DNA of 64,000 bases from Oscarella lobularis (GCF_947507565.1 NC_089193.1:2042325-2106324), one strand, 5' to 3'. Shown: positions 1 to 14,539, counted from the stretch's first letter. Notes: generated by a model from the letters alone, not told the origin. Program-made: numbers and translations.

Positions 1-2
1 GA

Positions 3-206
3 GAAGGCAGGGCAAAGAATCTCAAGGGAGGTGTAGTAGCTGGGAAATTGGGTGCAAGAGGAAAGCACAAGGCTATTGGTAGAAAAATGACTGTGAAAAG
101 TCGAAAAAGTGTCAAGGAAACGAAGGGCGAGAAGTCGTTTAGTGAAATAGTAGAGAAACATAAGAGCAGGCTTGAACATATGGACCGATCTAGATGGTTT
201 GAGTGA
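3..206 (+). CDS. C-terminal exon of a probable nucleolar RNA-binding protein (partial)
   Basis: An open frame runs from the window edge to a TGA at 204-206. It encodes a very basic stretch rich in Lys, Arg and Gly, ending in SFSEIVEKHKSRLEHMDRSR and then WFE. A short acidic/basic helix closed by a basic-x-x-W-F end resembles the C-terminus of ribosome-biogenesis proteins such as RBM28/Nop4, as I remember that family. Only about 67 residues are visible and no RNA-binding domain is present, so the assignment is weak. The coding status itself is fairly likely, because composition and frame stay open until a clean stop and a repeat block follows at once. Confidence 0.35.
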   Translation, partial: EGRAKNLKGGVVAGKLGARGKHKAIGRKMTVKSRKSVKETKGEKSFSEIVEKHKSRLEHMDRSRWFE

Positions 207-326
207 TTTTTCGTTAAATAAGCGATTGAGCCATGTGGTTTGAGCATAGATATCTATGACGAGCACGTATCTTAGTGTAGGAAATCTTGCCTCCTCACCA
301 TTAGTAGAAAATCTAACCCTAACCAC

Positions 327-960
327 CTTACGTGAATTTTCCTTCTGATCGTGTTTGCTTGTTGACTGACTTTGCTTGTTGCGTGGCCTCTAATTTTTTT
401 GTTTTTGTGTGGCGTGAATTTTCGTTAAAATCACGTTCATTTGTTGCGAGGCGTGAAATTTTAAAGCGATCATTCGTGTTCAATCGTTGTTGAACGTGAA
501 TTTTCCTTCTGATCGTGTTTGCTTGTTGACTGACTTTGCTTGTTGCCGGGCCCCTCAATTTTTTTGTTCTTGTTTGGTGTAAAATTTCGTTCCGATCGCG
601 TTCATTTTTTGCGGAGCGTTAAATTTGTATCCGATCATTCGTGTTCAATCGTTGTTGAACGTGAATTTTCTTTCTGATCATGATCGCCTGTTGCTGGGCC
701 TCGAATGTTGCGGGGCCTCAATTTTTTGTTTTTTTTGTGAAATTTCGTTCCAATCGCGTTCATTTTTTGCGGAGCGTTAAATTTCTATCCGATCATTCGT
801 GTTCAATCGTTGTTGAACGTGAATTATCTTTCTGATCATGTTCGCCTGTTGCTGGGCCTCGTCGCCTGTTTCGTCGCCCTAAATTTTTTTTTGGACGTGA
901 ATTTTTGCTTTGATCACGTTCATTTGTTGCGGGGCGTGATCCTTCTCAATTTGATCCAAA
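327..960. repeat. Tandem repeat, unit about 160 bp, about four copies
   Basis: A unit starting GTGAATTTTCCTTCTGATC recurs near 331, 490, 659 and 818, with a shortened copy near 896. Spacings are about 160, 168, 159 and 78 bp. Each unit carries T-rich stretches and short variants of GATCGCGTTCATTT and TTCAATCGTTGTTGAACG. Copies differ by substitutions and small indels, so the array is not very recent. No convincing coding frame runs through it. Confidence 0.8.
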
Positions 961-989
961 CCAAACGAAAAATCAATCGCTAGTGATTT

Positions 990-1037
990 TTTAAATCTTA
1001 CTTCCTCACCAGTAGTAGAAAATCTTACTTCCTCACG
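990..1037. repeat. Dispersed short repeat (CCTCACCAGTAGTAGAAA family)
   Basis: The motif AAATCTTACTTCCTCACC followed by AGTAGTAGAAAATCT occurs here. A diverged copy lies at 283-312, and related copies lie at about 62455-62580 inside an LRRC9 intron at the other end of the window. It looks like part of a dispersed repeat family whose full unit I cannot delimit. Confidence 0.5.
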
Positions 1038-1278
1038 CACAACAACTATCTCATATCATTAAAACAAACAAATAATGATTCGCGATAATTTTTGCGCATA
1101 ATTTTTGTTTTTTAAAAAATGATGCGCCACAACTATGTACATCCGGGCCATCCAGGCCGCTAACGCAGTAAGAGCCGCCCGGATAACTGGAGACGAGCCT
1201 AGCCATGGCCTAGCGCACTTCAGCACTTAGTGCGCACACTCAATCCTTCGCCATGGCTGGAACTGCTCGAACAATGTC

Positions 1279-1938
1279 TGTGGGGCGTACAAAATAGATC
1301 GACGACAAAATAGATCAGTTGATATATACAAGGAAAATATGGGCGTAGTCATGTCACTTTGGATGGCGCAACCTTGCACCCTTCCAAAGTGTGATATTGT
1401 TCTATTTTGTCCGCGATCTATTATGTCGTCCTGTACAAGCGGACAAAATAGATCAACGACAAAATAGATCAATCAAAATCATTTAAATCTTCATCTGATC
1501 ATGACAATTATTTGATACCACTGAACGTGCACATAGATATTGACAAACAGAGGCAGACAGTCACACTAAGAGGCCGAGATAAAGAGACATACAGATTGAG
1601 GCAGTGACAGCAAATGACTACTGCGTGCCTCCGTCTGTCTACTAATACCTGCCAACAAGTCTAGTGGTACGTAGCTAAGTATGACTACGTAAGAATTCAG
1701 CGGAGAAAGTTTTACACTGTATATGATTTTGATTGATCTATTTTGTCATTGATCTATTTTGTCGGCTTGTATACAGGACGACATAATAGATCGCCAACAA
1801 AATAGATCAATATCACACTTTGGCAGAGTGCAAAGTTGAGTAATCCAAAGTGACGTGACTGGACGTAACTACGCCCATATTTTACCTGTATATATCAACT
1901 GATCTATTTTGTCGTCGATCTATTTTGTACGCCCCACA
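1279..1938. mobile_element. Foldback (MITE-like) element with about 210-bp inverted arms
   Basis: The left arm, about 1279-1490, is the reverse complement of the right arm, about 1727-1938, over nearly its full length. Both arms carry several copies of AAAATAGATC or GATCTATTTTGT. The outer ends are TGTGGGGCGTACAAAATAG and its complement. ATGTC flanks both sides (1274-1278 and 1939-1943) and fits a 5-bp target-site duplication; allowing end ambiguity, the shared string is the 8-mer ACAATGTC. The roughly 235-bp centre has no recognisable transposase, so the element is non-autonomous. Its superfamily is not clear. Confidence 0.75.
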
Positions 1939-2661
1939 ATGTCCCTCGCTGAACCGCTTGCACTAGACATGGGCCGCTTCAGCGTCATGCGGATGTCGCA
2001 ACACGAAGAGGGCGATCTGACGAAGCGGAACGACGCCGAACCGAAAGAGCGATCGAAACAAGCGAGCCCACGAGCGAAACCGAAGCAGAAGAAGAAGACG
2101 AAGCGGAGCCCAGCGAAGCGGAGCCCAGCGAAGCGGAGCCCAGCGAAGCACAGCCCAAGCGACTCGGCACTTGAAGCGATTCAGCTGGCACTGGAAAAAA
2201 TGCAAACGCAGCGAGACGAAGATCGAAGGCAGCGAGACGAATACGAAAGGAAAACTAATGAAAAATTGGCGACGATGCAGTCGCAGATCGATTGCCTGAC
2301 TGCGGATAACGAGGTCGTCAAAGCCAGCCAGATGATCGTGCAATTTGAAAAATCACTACAAGATGAATTTCTCCCGTCGACGAGTGCCAAAGTTCACATG
2401 ACCCTTGAAGATTTCAGGGAAGAGAACTTTGACAAAATCAACAGCATTTATCCCAGCGTCAGTCGTACCGCCTTCAAGACTGCCTGCAACTGCGTTGCAT
2501 CTCGTCTTCAAGAGATAGGGTGGAAAGAAGACATATACGGCGAAGTCATCTCACGACTCGTGACGAAGAGAAACCGCCTTTCTCACCCAAGAGTCATCGA
2601 TATAGACTGTAGTCTTGTGTTTAGTTCACTCAGCTGGGTGGTAGTTCCACCAAAAGGTTAA
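1939..2661 (+). CDS. Uncharacterised basic coiled-coil protein
   Basis: The first ATG in frame (1939) lies in the target-site copy just right of the foldback element. About 240 codons follow to a TAA. From the N-terminus there is a Lys/Arg/Ser-rich segment with three copies of KRSPA and one KHSPS, then a charged helix likely to form a coiled coil (about residues 80-145), then a compact C-terminal region ending TKRNRLSHP before a low-complexity tail. The RNRLSH sequence matches the R-x4-H spacing of HEPN nucleases, but one motif is not proof. I do not recognise a family. The true start could lie elsewhere, because the element may have separated the frame from its promoter. It could be part of a larger repeat-borne gene. 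Confidence 0.4.
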   Translation: MSLAEPLALDMGRFSVMRMSQHEEGDLTKRNDAEPKERSKQASPRAKPKQKKKTKRSPAKRSPAKRSPAKHSPSDSALEAIQLALEKMQTQRDEDRRQRDEYERKTNEKLATMQSQIDCLTADNEVVKASQMIVQFEKSLQDEFLPSTSAKVHMTLEDFREENFDKINSIYPSVSRTAFKTACNCVASRLQEIGWKEDIYGEVISRLVTKRNRLSHPRVIDIDCSLVFSSLSWVVVPPKG

Positions 2662-2934
2662 AAAAAGCCAGCTTCGCTGTCGTTTACCGAAGGTGACGTT
2701 CAAAATCTATTTGAAGTTATACAGAAGAATTTATGACTTTATTTATTGATTGACTGATTGATTCATACAGTAGAGTTTCTCAGTGTCCTTTCTTGTTTTT
2801 GTACTGTTGTATTTGCAACACTGAGAGAAATCTCAAGCAAACGTTTGGTTTTTTCTTCAGCAGCGGACTTGTCTCTGATAGATGGTTTGAATGAATCTAC
2901 GTCACGTCACGTGGTCATTGGGTCAACCTTCGCG

Positions 2935-6998
<4,064 letters not shown>

Positions 6999-7091
6999 TT
7001 AGAAGGAGAGACGCTTTTAGTACAGTAAAAAATTCAAAGGTTGGTGTAGCCTTAGATCGGTTGTTTTTCGGTGAATTTCTATGGCGACCGC

Positions 7092-7130
7092 ACAAACCAT
7101 GGATATTCACAATGAATAACCATGGTTTGT
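7092..7130. repeat. 39-bp imperfect hairpin downstream of PSMD2
   Basis: ACAAACCATGG at the left and CCATGGTTTGT at the right pair perfectly. ATTCA and TGAAT continue the stem after a 2-base mismatch, leaving a very short loop. It lies between PSMD2 and the next gene and could be a tiny foldback remnant, a terminator-like RNA hairpin or a protein-binding palindrome. Confidence 0.5.
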
Positions 7131-7292
7131 ATTGGGGGTTTGGTTATTGTTCTTTGCGGCGGCGGGCCAGAGGTCAATTAGCTATATGTATAGATAGGCA
7201 CATGCGTCACACCTTCCCTCCCCTCCCCCCGCTAATAAAATCAAGAGGTTCCCGAGACTGCTTGTCAGTCTCCCATCGCGAACGACGTCGAA

Positions 7293-8264
7293 ATGAATGA
7301 TCGGTCGACTGCTGAGCTGTTAGCTCGATGCAAGAAGCTACGTCAAGAAGCCGGGTGGAATGAGGAGAGCTACAGATGGGAAGAACCCGTTTCGTTGAAG
7401 AGAATGAAACAGAATCGGCCTCTACTCGAAGAAACGATACAGCGACGTCAAGATATAACCGTCTCTTTGACGTGGATCACATTGGCGCTGGTACGTCGCT
7501 TCTCCTTTAATCGAGTAGTTAGAGAATCTTAGAAATGAAGTCGCGGAAAGGACGCGGATGTAGGCCTGTAGTCATCCGCGATCGATACAGAGATGTCTAG
7601 AAAAGATTATCGGCTCCGCTGCCCGCGGGTCCACATCCGTAGATTGAACAGCCGCACGCGTCTGGTCAAATGACAACATGCAGTCCCATTAGCCCGCCTA
7701 CTTTACGTAGATGCCGTATCGTAGAGGGCTATTTCGTGGGCGAGTGATCGTACCGTGTCGCGCGCTCGCGGAAACTATGCTTTGGCGTATCCAAAAACAA
7801 CGCTCTAACTTACTTAGCGGTCAACACCGCCACCTTTTTACCGGCTTCTTTCTCTATAGGAAGAAATTAGCGCGAAGAGTCGACACATTCACGACGAGTT
7901 GAGAGGAATGTTCGATACGGTGGATAAGATAAGGAAATCGGGGGGCAAGAAGGAGACGCTATCTCGCACGACGTCTGCTTTGCCCTGGGTCTCGATTTCA
8001 GAAGAGGAAAAAAAGTGCGAGACGATCGTTTCCATTCCCGATCGCAGTTTCACTATCATGGATCGGGATTCCGTATCGCCGACGTCCGATTTGCCGAAGA
8101 CGCCGGATTCTCTCTCGCTCGCACCGTCGCGTAGCGCTTCGGGTGACACGCTGTGCAGTCGCTATGCGGAGGCGGAGGCGGGGGCGGGGGCGTCCGGTGA
8201 CGTTCCGGCTCGGCCAATGCAATTTACGTTCAGCGAGGACGACGATTTGGGCGTGTTTGTGTAA
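7293..8264 (+). CDS. Uncharacterised two-exon protein
   Basis: Exon 1 (7293-7490) begins with ATG and ends at GCGCTG before a GTACGT donor. Exon 2 starts at 7860 after CTATAG. The spliced frame is open for about 200 residues to TAA. The N-terminal two thirds is Leu/Lys/Glu/Arg-rich and helical (LLARCKKLRQEAGW, LLEETIQRRQDITVSLT, then EEISAKSRHIHDELRGMF across the junction), so a coiled coil is likely. The C-terminal third is Ser/Pro/Asp-rich and looks disordered, with repeated Ala-Glu-Ala before an acidic end (FSEDDDLGVFV). No signal peptide or membrane segment is seen. I do not recognise the family; a coiled-coil adaptor is a guess. The 369-bp intron is long for this window. Confidence 0.6.
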
Positions 8265-8436
8265 AGAAATGTATTTTGATTACGTACACGAGGTTTAGCG
8301 GTAGGTAGATCGAATAAAGAGACCGAGACACTATCCGCTTCTAACGCGCGTTGGTGTGATTCCACGTGTTGGGCTTGTGGTCGACTCTCTTCAGTTCTCT
8401 CTTCGAAATCGCCTCGTCGCTCTCCACGAACTTACA

Positions 8437-10221
8437 ATGAACGGATCGGTTGGTGAAAAACATCAGAAACGCAAACGAATCGCTTCTCCGGACGAACGAA
8501 AGGAGCAAACCGACTCGAAACGCGCGAAAAACGACGAAGGATCGTTCGAAAACTTTCGAATCTCGCCCGAACGCTGCAAACGTCTCGAAGAGCGCGGCTT
8601 CGTGCATCTCCTTCCCGTCCAAAGCCTCACATTCGACGACGTTTACGACGGCAGTGACGTCATCGCCCAAGCACGTACGGGAACCGGGAAAACGCTCGCC
8701 TACGCTCTCCCTATGGTCGAGCGTCTGAGCCGAAGAGCAACACCCCGCTCCAAAAAAGGTCGATCGCCCAAAGTTCTCACTCTCGCACCGACACGAGAAT
8801 TAGCCATACAAGTTTTCGAAGAATTTCAATCCACTGCACCGGAAATGACGTCAGCGTGTTTTTACGGCGGAACGCCTTACGGACCTCAATTCAACGTCAT
8901 TGCACGGGGTCTCGACATTTTGACGGGAACTCCAGGTCGTATAATGGATCACGTGAAACGCGGCCAATTAGATCTGAGTCGACTAACGTGCGTTATACTG
9001 GACGAAGCAGATCGAATGTTCGAAGTCGGTTTCGCGGAACAAGTAGAAGAAATTCTCGCAGAAACTCAAAAGAAAAAACGCCCCCAAATGTTGCTCTTCT
9101 CCGCAACAATGCCAGATTGGGTCCGTGACGTCACTTCCAAATACATGGGTGACGTCAAAACGGTAGATTTGATTGGAGACGCGAAATTACGCACAGCTGT
9201 CGGCGTACGTCACATGGCAATACGTTGCTCACGTGACGAACGTCCTTACGTCATCAGTGACGTCGTAAAAGTATATTCGGGTTGTCAAGGTCGTACGATG
9301 ATATTTACGGATACGAAACGCGAGGCTAATGAATTGGCATTGAGTTCAATTCTTAAACAAGACTGTCAAGTTCTTCACGGAGACATTGAACAAAATCAAC
9401 GCGAAATAACTCTGACGTCATTCCGACAGGGAAATTTTCGTTGTCTCGTTGCAACGAATGTAGCAGCGCGAGGTCTCGACATCCCGGAAGTGGACCTCGT
9501 AATTCAATGCCAACCGCCCAAAGACGTGGATGCCTATATACATCGTTCTGGACGAACCGGAAGAGCGGGACGTCCGGGAACGTGCGTTATATTCTATCTT
9601 CCCCATCAAGAGCAATTGCTTAAGTACGTCGAACGTCGCACTGGGGTGACGTTTACTCATATAGGGCCTCCACAACCGTCGGATATTGTATCTGCGGCTG
9701 CGCGAGATGCTGGGGAAGCGTTAAAGGGGGTACCTCAGTCCGTAGTTAAGCATTTTTTGCCGTCTGCGCGAAGTTTAGTTGATAGTGAAGGGTCTAGTGC
9801 CGTTGATTTGGTTGCCGCTGCTTTGGCCTATGTTTCCGGGAGTGCTGAGATACAGTCGCGTTCGCTTTTGTCTTCCCAGCCCGATTACACGACGTTTTTG
9901 CTGAGGAATAGTTTTGAGATTCGCGCTGTTGGTTATATGTGGAATGTCATTGCGAGGCATTTACCCGCCGAAATCAAAGCGGCGGTTCGAGGCATGCGCA
10001 TGTGTAAGGACTATAAGGGGGTTGCTTTTGATTTGCCGACTGAAATGTGCGAGTTGGTGTGGAAAACGTGGAGGGACGGGGCGAATACGAAGTTGAGTGA
10101 GGCAAAGGAACTTCCTGAGTTAGTTGAGCGAGTTGAGCAGATGAGGCCAAGGCGATTCGGCGGTAATCAATCAAATGGGGGGCATTATTGGCAGCGTGGA
10201 CGAAAAAATAACAGACATTAG
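8437..10221 (+). CDS. DDX21: Nucleolar DEAD-box RNA helicase, DDX21/DDX50 type
   Basis: An intronless gene of 594 codons. In vertebrates this helicase unwinds RNA in the nucleolus and links Pol I/II transcription with rRNA processing. All helicase motifs are visible in order: ARTGTGKT (Walker A), PTREL, GTPGR, LDEADRM (DEAD), SAT, then in the second lobe TNVAARGLDIPEVD and HRSGRTGRAG. Downstream of the RecA lobes, a segment with HFLPSARSLVDSEG and VDLVAAALAYVSGSA matches the GUCT domain that defines the DDX21/DDX50 subfamily. The C-terminus is short and Arg/Gly/Asn-rich, a reduced form of the vertebrate FRGQR repeats. The start at 8437 is the first in-frame ATG. The N-terminal extension is much shorter than in human DDX21. 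No intron is needed anywhere, so an old retrocopy origin is possible. Confidence 0.93.
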   Translation: MNGSVGEKHQKRKRIASPDERKEQTDSKRAKNDEGSFENFRISPERCKRLEERGFVHLLPVQSLTFDDVYDGSDVIAQARTGTGKTLAYALPMVERLSRRATPRSKKGRSPKVLTLAPTRELAIQVFEEFQSTAPEMTSACFYGGTPYGPQFNVIARGLDILTGTPGRIMDHVKRGQLDLSRLTCVILDEADRMFEVGFAEQVEEILAETQKKKRPQMLLFSATMPDWVRDVTSKYMGDVKTVDLIGDAKLRTAVGVRHMAIRCSRDERPYVISDVVKVYSGCQGRTMIFTDTKREANELALSSILKQDCQVLHGDIEQNQREITLTSFRQGNFRCLVATNVAARGLDIPEVDLVIQCQPPKDVDAYIHRSGRTGRAGRPGTCVIFYLPHQEQLLKYVERRTGVTFTHIGPPQPSDIVSAAARDAGEALKGVPQSVVKHFLPSARSLVDSEGSSAVDLVAAALAYVSGSAEIQSRSLLSSQPDYTTFLLRNSFEIRAVGYMWNVIARHLPAEIKAAVRGMRMCKDYKGVAFDLPTEMCELVWKTWRDGANTKLSEAKELPELVERVEQMRPRRFGGNQSNGGHYWQRGRKNNRH

Positions 10222-10270
10222 GTAGGGCATGCTTTCCTAATTATTTGTGCTGTTGTATTTGAATACTATT

Positions 10271-10285
10271 TTAGCGTGCGCTAAA
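10271..10285. promoter_or_regulatory. Promoter palindrome TTAGCGTGCGCTAAA upstream of UAP1
   Basis: This 15-mer lies 14 bp before the UAP1 start codon. The identical 15-mer is at 21274-21288 between CHURC1 and TBC1D7, and its 12-bp core in reverse complement is at 54880-54891 upstream of SUPT5H. Its position next to three unrelated start codons suggests a core-promoter or initiator-proximal factor site. Confidence 0.6.
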
Positions 10286-10299
10286 GTTTAAAAGGAACA

Positions 10300-12187
10300 A
10301 TGGAAGCTCTACGCGAACGCTTGGCTGCCAGCGGTCAAGAACACCTTCTCGCCTTCTGGAACGATCTCTCGCCGACCGATCAAAAAGAGTTTGTCGCCGA
10401 TTTGTCGTCGATCGACTTCTCCGAGGCGCTGTCTCACTTCGAACACGCCTGCGCAAACATGAAGGAGATGCAAACAAAGAAAGACGACCGTTTGAAGCCG
10501 TTTCCGGAGGAGCAAATCGCATCGGTGGCACGATCGTCGCCGAAAGAGCTCGATAATTGGCGAGAATCGGGTCTAAAGGAGATAGGGGCGGGTCACGTGG
10601 CCGTTCTTTTGCTCGCAGGCGGGCAAGGAACTCGTCTCGGCGTCGATTATCCTAAAGGAATGTACGACGTCGGTTTGCCGTCGGGGAAAACGCTCTATCA
10701 ACTCCAGGCGGAACGCATTCTCAAACTCGAACAATTGGCCGGAAATAGAGGGAAAGTTCCGTGGTAGGTTAAAGTGGGCGTGGCGAGAAGATTAGATAAT
10801 TCATACTTAAGGTATATTATGACGAGTGAACATACTCAGGGAAAAACGATTGAATTTTTCGAGAAACATGGCTATTTTGGTCTGGATCCAAAGAACGTTG
10901 TGTTCTTTGAACAGGCCATGTTGCCATGTATGGATTTCAATGGAAAAGTGATATTAGCGGAGAAGGGGAAAGTCGCTCGAGCACCAAACGGAAATGGAGG
11001 TAGAAAGGAAGGGAGAAAAGATATAGCAACAATGTTGCTAAATTCTTTAGGTCTCTATAAGGCGTTGAAAACGCATAAGATATTGGAGGATATGAAAATG
11101 AGAGGGGTCACGTGCATGCACGTTTATTGCGTTGATAATATCCTCGTGAAGATGGCTGATCCGGTTTTTGTTGGCTATTGCACAGAAAGAAAAGCAGATT
11201 GCGGAGCCAAAGTACACCAAAGTAATTTATAAAATATATATTATATATCTTTGTTTTTTTATAGGTTGTTCAGAAGGCGTTTCCTACTGAGGCTGTGGGC
11301 GTGGTCTGCATTTGTGATGATAAGTTTCAGGTGGTTGAGTATAGTGAAATCACCTTGGAAACGGCGCAGAAACGGTCTCTCGATGGACGACTTGTTTTCC
11401 ATGCCGGAAATATATGCAATCATTTTTTCACTGTTGATTTTGTGATGTCAGTTGTTGAGTAAGAAGAAAGAGAAAAGGACCCGGATTTTAGATTGATTCT
11501 ATTGATTCATAGGAAACATGAGAAAGATTTGCAACATCATGTGGCTAAGAAGAAAATTCCCCACGTGGACGAAAAGGGGATGGTTGTCAAGCCAACGCAG
11601 CCAAATGGAGTGAAAATTGAAAAATTCGTTTTCGACGTTTTTGAGTTTGCAAAGTAGGCAATCACGTGTCCTAGCAATTATATATAACACGAGTAATAAT
11701 TTAGAAACTTTCAATTATTGGAAGTTTTACGCGAGGACGAATTTTCCCCATTGAAAAATGGTCCGGGAGCTGAGAAAGATACGCCAGAGTCAGCTCGTCA
11801 ATCATTGATGAATCTCCACTATCGTTACATGCTGGCTGCTGGGGGCTCTTTCCGGGATGAAAGTGGACAAACATTGCCACTTATACCACTGAGGTACATT
11901 CAATAATTAATAATTTTGAAGGAGATTGATCACGTGGGTTTTTCTATAGGAGATCAAATAGCCAGTCATCGTTTCTTATTGAGTGTGAGATCTCGCCTTT
12001 GGTTTCTTATTCAGGCGAAGTACGTTCCAAAAATTAATCAATAAATAATAATATTGTTATTAAAATCAAGGGTTTGGAAGATTTGGTGAAGGATAAATAC
12101 TTCAAATCGCCTTGTCATTTGAACGGTTCTGTGGAGAAAGAGAACGGTGAGAGCAAGCCAAAGCGAAAGAGATTGAGCAGCAAGTAA
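10300..12187 (+). CDS. UAP1: UDP-N-acetylhexosamine pyrophosphorylase
   Basis: A cytosolic enzyme that makes UDP-GlcNAc from UTP and GlcNAc-1-phosphate, feeding N-glycans, chitin and O-GlcNAc. The nucleotide-binding signature [12 protein letters not shown] and the following [19 protein letters not shown] are complete. Further family blocks are [49 protein letters not shown] and [13 protein letters not shown]. About eight exons are separated by introns of 45-80 bp. Exon 1 is 10300 to about 10765. The last exon ends KRKRLSSK and TAA at 12185-12187. The start follows the family N-terminus (short helix before an FPEEQIASV-like stretch). The promoter palindrome lies 14 bp upstream and RPL12 converges at the 3' end. 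Confidence 0.93.
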
Positions 12188-12403
12188 GAGACACATGTAG
12201 CAACAGTCTGCAGCACCACGTGGATTTTTTATATTGGATTATTTTTTGTTTGTATACCTTGATGTATTAAAATATCGTCGGGACGTCTAATTAATATTAG
12301 GCGAGTGGCGCAGTCACGTGAACGTTTTTGGAAATTTTATTAATCAATTATATCCCCAAACAAACGCACGAAAGAACGAACCCACTAAAAGTCTCAAAGT
12401 CCT

Positions 12404-13117
12404 TCATTCTTCCTAAAGGAGAAATACTTAATTAATTAATTAATTAATTAATTAGATATTCTACTTACGGGAACTTCGAGTTCTCCGTCATTGATTTCGT
12501 CGATTTTATCGTGAGGAGGAGAACCGTCGACCGTACATCCAACGGATTGACACGTTCCCAAAATTTCCTTTACAGTTCCACGAAAATAACGAGACAAAGA
12601 TCGAGGCCTCATTTCCCTAGCAATGGTATACACCTGCTCCATGGTAACATTACCATTATGCAAAACTTAAAAAAACAACGTAAGATATAATTAAATAAAA
12701 ATAATTAATTATTTCTTACTGTTCTTTTGTTTTTTTCGATCGCGTGGCGGCTCTTTGAGTGCTCGTATAATGAGAGACGAAGCCGTAGGAACGACGGCGA
12801 TCTTCGCCTGACGATTTTGGATCGTTAATTGTACGGTGATACGAAGTCCTTTCCATTCTGTCGTCGATTTCGCGATATCGTCGCCTACTTTCTTCGGCGA
12901 CTGCGAAAAACGCCGTTTAGAGGCGCTATGGTTCTTCTTCTTGGCTTACCAAGCCCAGGGGGCCGATTTTTGGGGCTAGCGATGATGTTGCGCCGACTTC
13001 GCCGCCGACGACGCGTAGGTAGACTGTGCGAGCGAGAAACGTTGTTGAATAGGCTTTCTAGCACTCGTCTATGGTCTTGCCTATTTTGATTTCGTTTGGA
13101 TCGAACTTGGGAGGCAT
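12404..13117 (-). CDS. RPL12: 60S ribosomal protein L12 (uL11)
   Basis: Part of the GTPase-associated centre of the 60S subunit. On the minus strand the ATG at 13117 opens [12 protein letters not shown], followed by [68 protein letters not shown] and [19 protein letters not shown], colinear with animal RPL12. Five exons are needed; the last encodes only Glu-Glu before TGA at 12404-12406. The first intron begins GC (ATAG/GCAAGA) and ends CACAG, a GC-AG intron. NUP35 starts 118 bp away on the other strand, so the two share a promoter region. Confidence 0.94.
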
Positions 13118-13235
13118 TTCGAGTACGGTAACGACGAGGATCGATGGGATAACTTTGGCTTGCGAGTGGAGGCTCTCGTTCGCGTTGATATACGGGTGCG
13201 TCGCGTCGAAGGAGGCGAACGCGCGTTAAATTTAA
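13118..13235. promoter_or_regulatory. Shared bidirectional promoter of RPL12 and NUP35
   Basis: Only 118 bp separate the two divergent start codons. The interval contains AACGCGCGTTAAATTT just before the NUP35 ATG; the first part is a palindrome reminiscent of the GCGC-centred promoter motif seen elsewhere in the window. No TATA box is obvious. Confidence 0.6.
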
Positions 13236-14539
13236 ATGGCATCGAAAGGTACAAGCGAAAAACCGTTATCAAACGTTCTCTAGAGATTCGATCGCTACAG
13301 AATCGATGTTTACGCCTTCTCCTCAGTCGGGCTTTACTATGCCGCGCCCGCTACCAGCGTTTCTCCTCGGAACGCAGGTATTTCGTAACGATCGAATGTC
13401 GTAGCGCACGAAATCTTCCGTTTTTCCAGTCTCCTCTGTCTGATTCGATGACGAGGAGCCCATCAGTTGGGTTTTCGAGCAATCCGACGCCACTCAATTC
13501 GACAGATACGACTTCTCTTCGTCGAACAACACAAGAACACTCAGTTATGACGTCAGCATCGAAAGACAAAGGTGGACCGCCAGTTGAAGGACTATACGAC
13601 TCGTCTTCGTTTGTCAGCACTCCATTTCACACTGGCGATGCTCCAAGACAACAAGTAGAAAAGGAATGCACATTTTATTTAATTTTATTTATTAATTTAA
13701 TCAGCCTTCTTTTACTCCTTCTACAATACATGGAGTTCATCCGGGTTCTGTATCTTCACCCTATGGTAAAAGATTTTTTCATTGGCTGATTTTAATTAAT
13801 TAGTTTCTAATTAGGTCACACGTTTCTTAGTGGCGGAACAGGACCTCAAAGTCCGGCGCAATTAGATCCCTTTTATCAGTATGGGGACACGATTACATCC
13901 GAGGATCAATTTGATGATTGTTGGGTTACAATATTTGGGTATACATGTCTCAAAGTGTAGTCAGGGCTCTCGTAGTTTGATTGATTGCCTTAGATTTCCG
14001 TCTTCTGCAACGACTTTTGTACTTCAGGAATTTTCTAAATTTGGAAGTGTGGTGAAACACGTGGTAATATTGTACTGTACATACGTGTATCTAATGAAAA
14101 AGAGACTGGGAGAAAATTGTAGATTTCAAGTCAAGGAAATTGGATGCATCTAAAATATCAGTCTAGGATCCAAGCAGCCAAGGTACCAGTTACATTGTAT
14201 ATACTTTAGAAGACAATTCGTATATAGGCTCTAAGCAAAAATGGAAAAATATTTGGTGGAGGTATCATGATAGGGGTGCAGTCTTGCATAGATAAGGTAC
14301 CTACAGTTATTTATTATTTAATCAGTTTAAGAATTATTTGGTAGTCTGCTATGGAGTCGAGTGGTGTTATTGAGTTGTCTAGTGCTCAGGGGCCAAGTTC
14401 TAAGAGTGGGATTCGGCCGCTTACTGCTGCGTACAGGGCGAATGCAAGTATGCACGATGTCGAGCCAAGAGAAGCGAATGTGCCTCAGAAAAATACGGGA
14501 TTTGTGTCGAAAGTAATGGAATACATGCTTGGGTGGTGA
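13236..14539 (+). CDS. NUP35: Nucleoporin NUP35 (Nup53) with MPPN/RRM-like domain
   Basis: A nuclear pore inner-ring nucleoporin that binds membrane, NDC1 and NUP93/155. A short first exon (ATGGCATCGAAAG) is followed by a Ser/Pro/Thr-rich N-terminal region ([18 protein letters not shown], then [16 protein letters not shown]). Then comes the diagnostic [20 protein letters not shown], and the MPPN fold continues with [51 protein letters not shown] and [16 protein letters not shown]. The C-terminus [11 protein letters not shown] matches the amphipathic membrane-binding helix that ends vertebrate NUP35. About eight exons have introns of 45-90 bp. RPL15 follows 178 bp downstream on the same strand. 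Confidence 0.93.

Noticed and set aside
311-322. Telomere-like CTAACCCTAACC
   Set aside because: Only two units, no array, and flanked by an ordinary dispersed repeat.
327-960. CRISPR-like array
   Set aside because: Unit is about 160 bp without unique spacers, and the DNA is eukaryotic.
1963-2343. Long minus-strand frame with RWAPL repeats
   Set aside because: Complement of the KRSPA repeat codons of the plus-strand frame; no independent support.
13160-13789. Long plus-strand frame over the NUP35 5' region
   Set aside because: It reads through introns; the spliced NUP35 model explains the conserved peptides in other frames.
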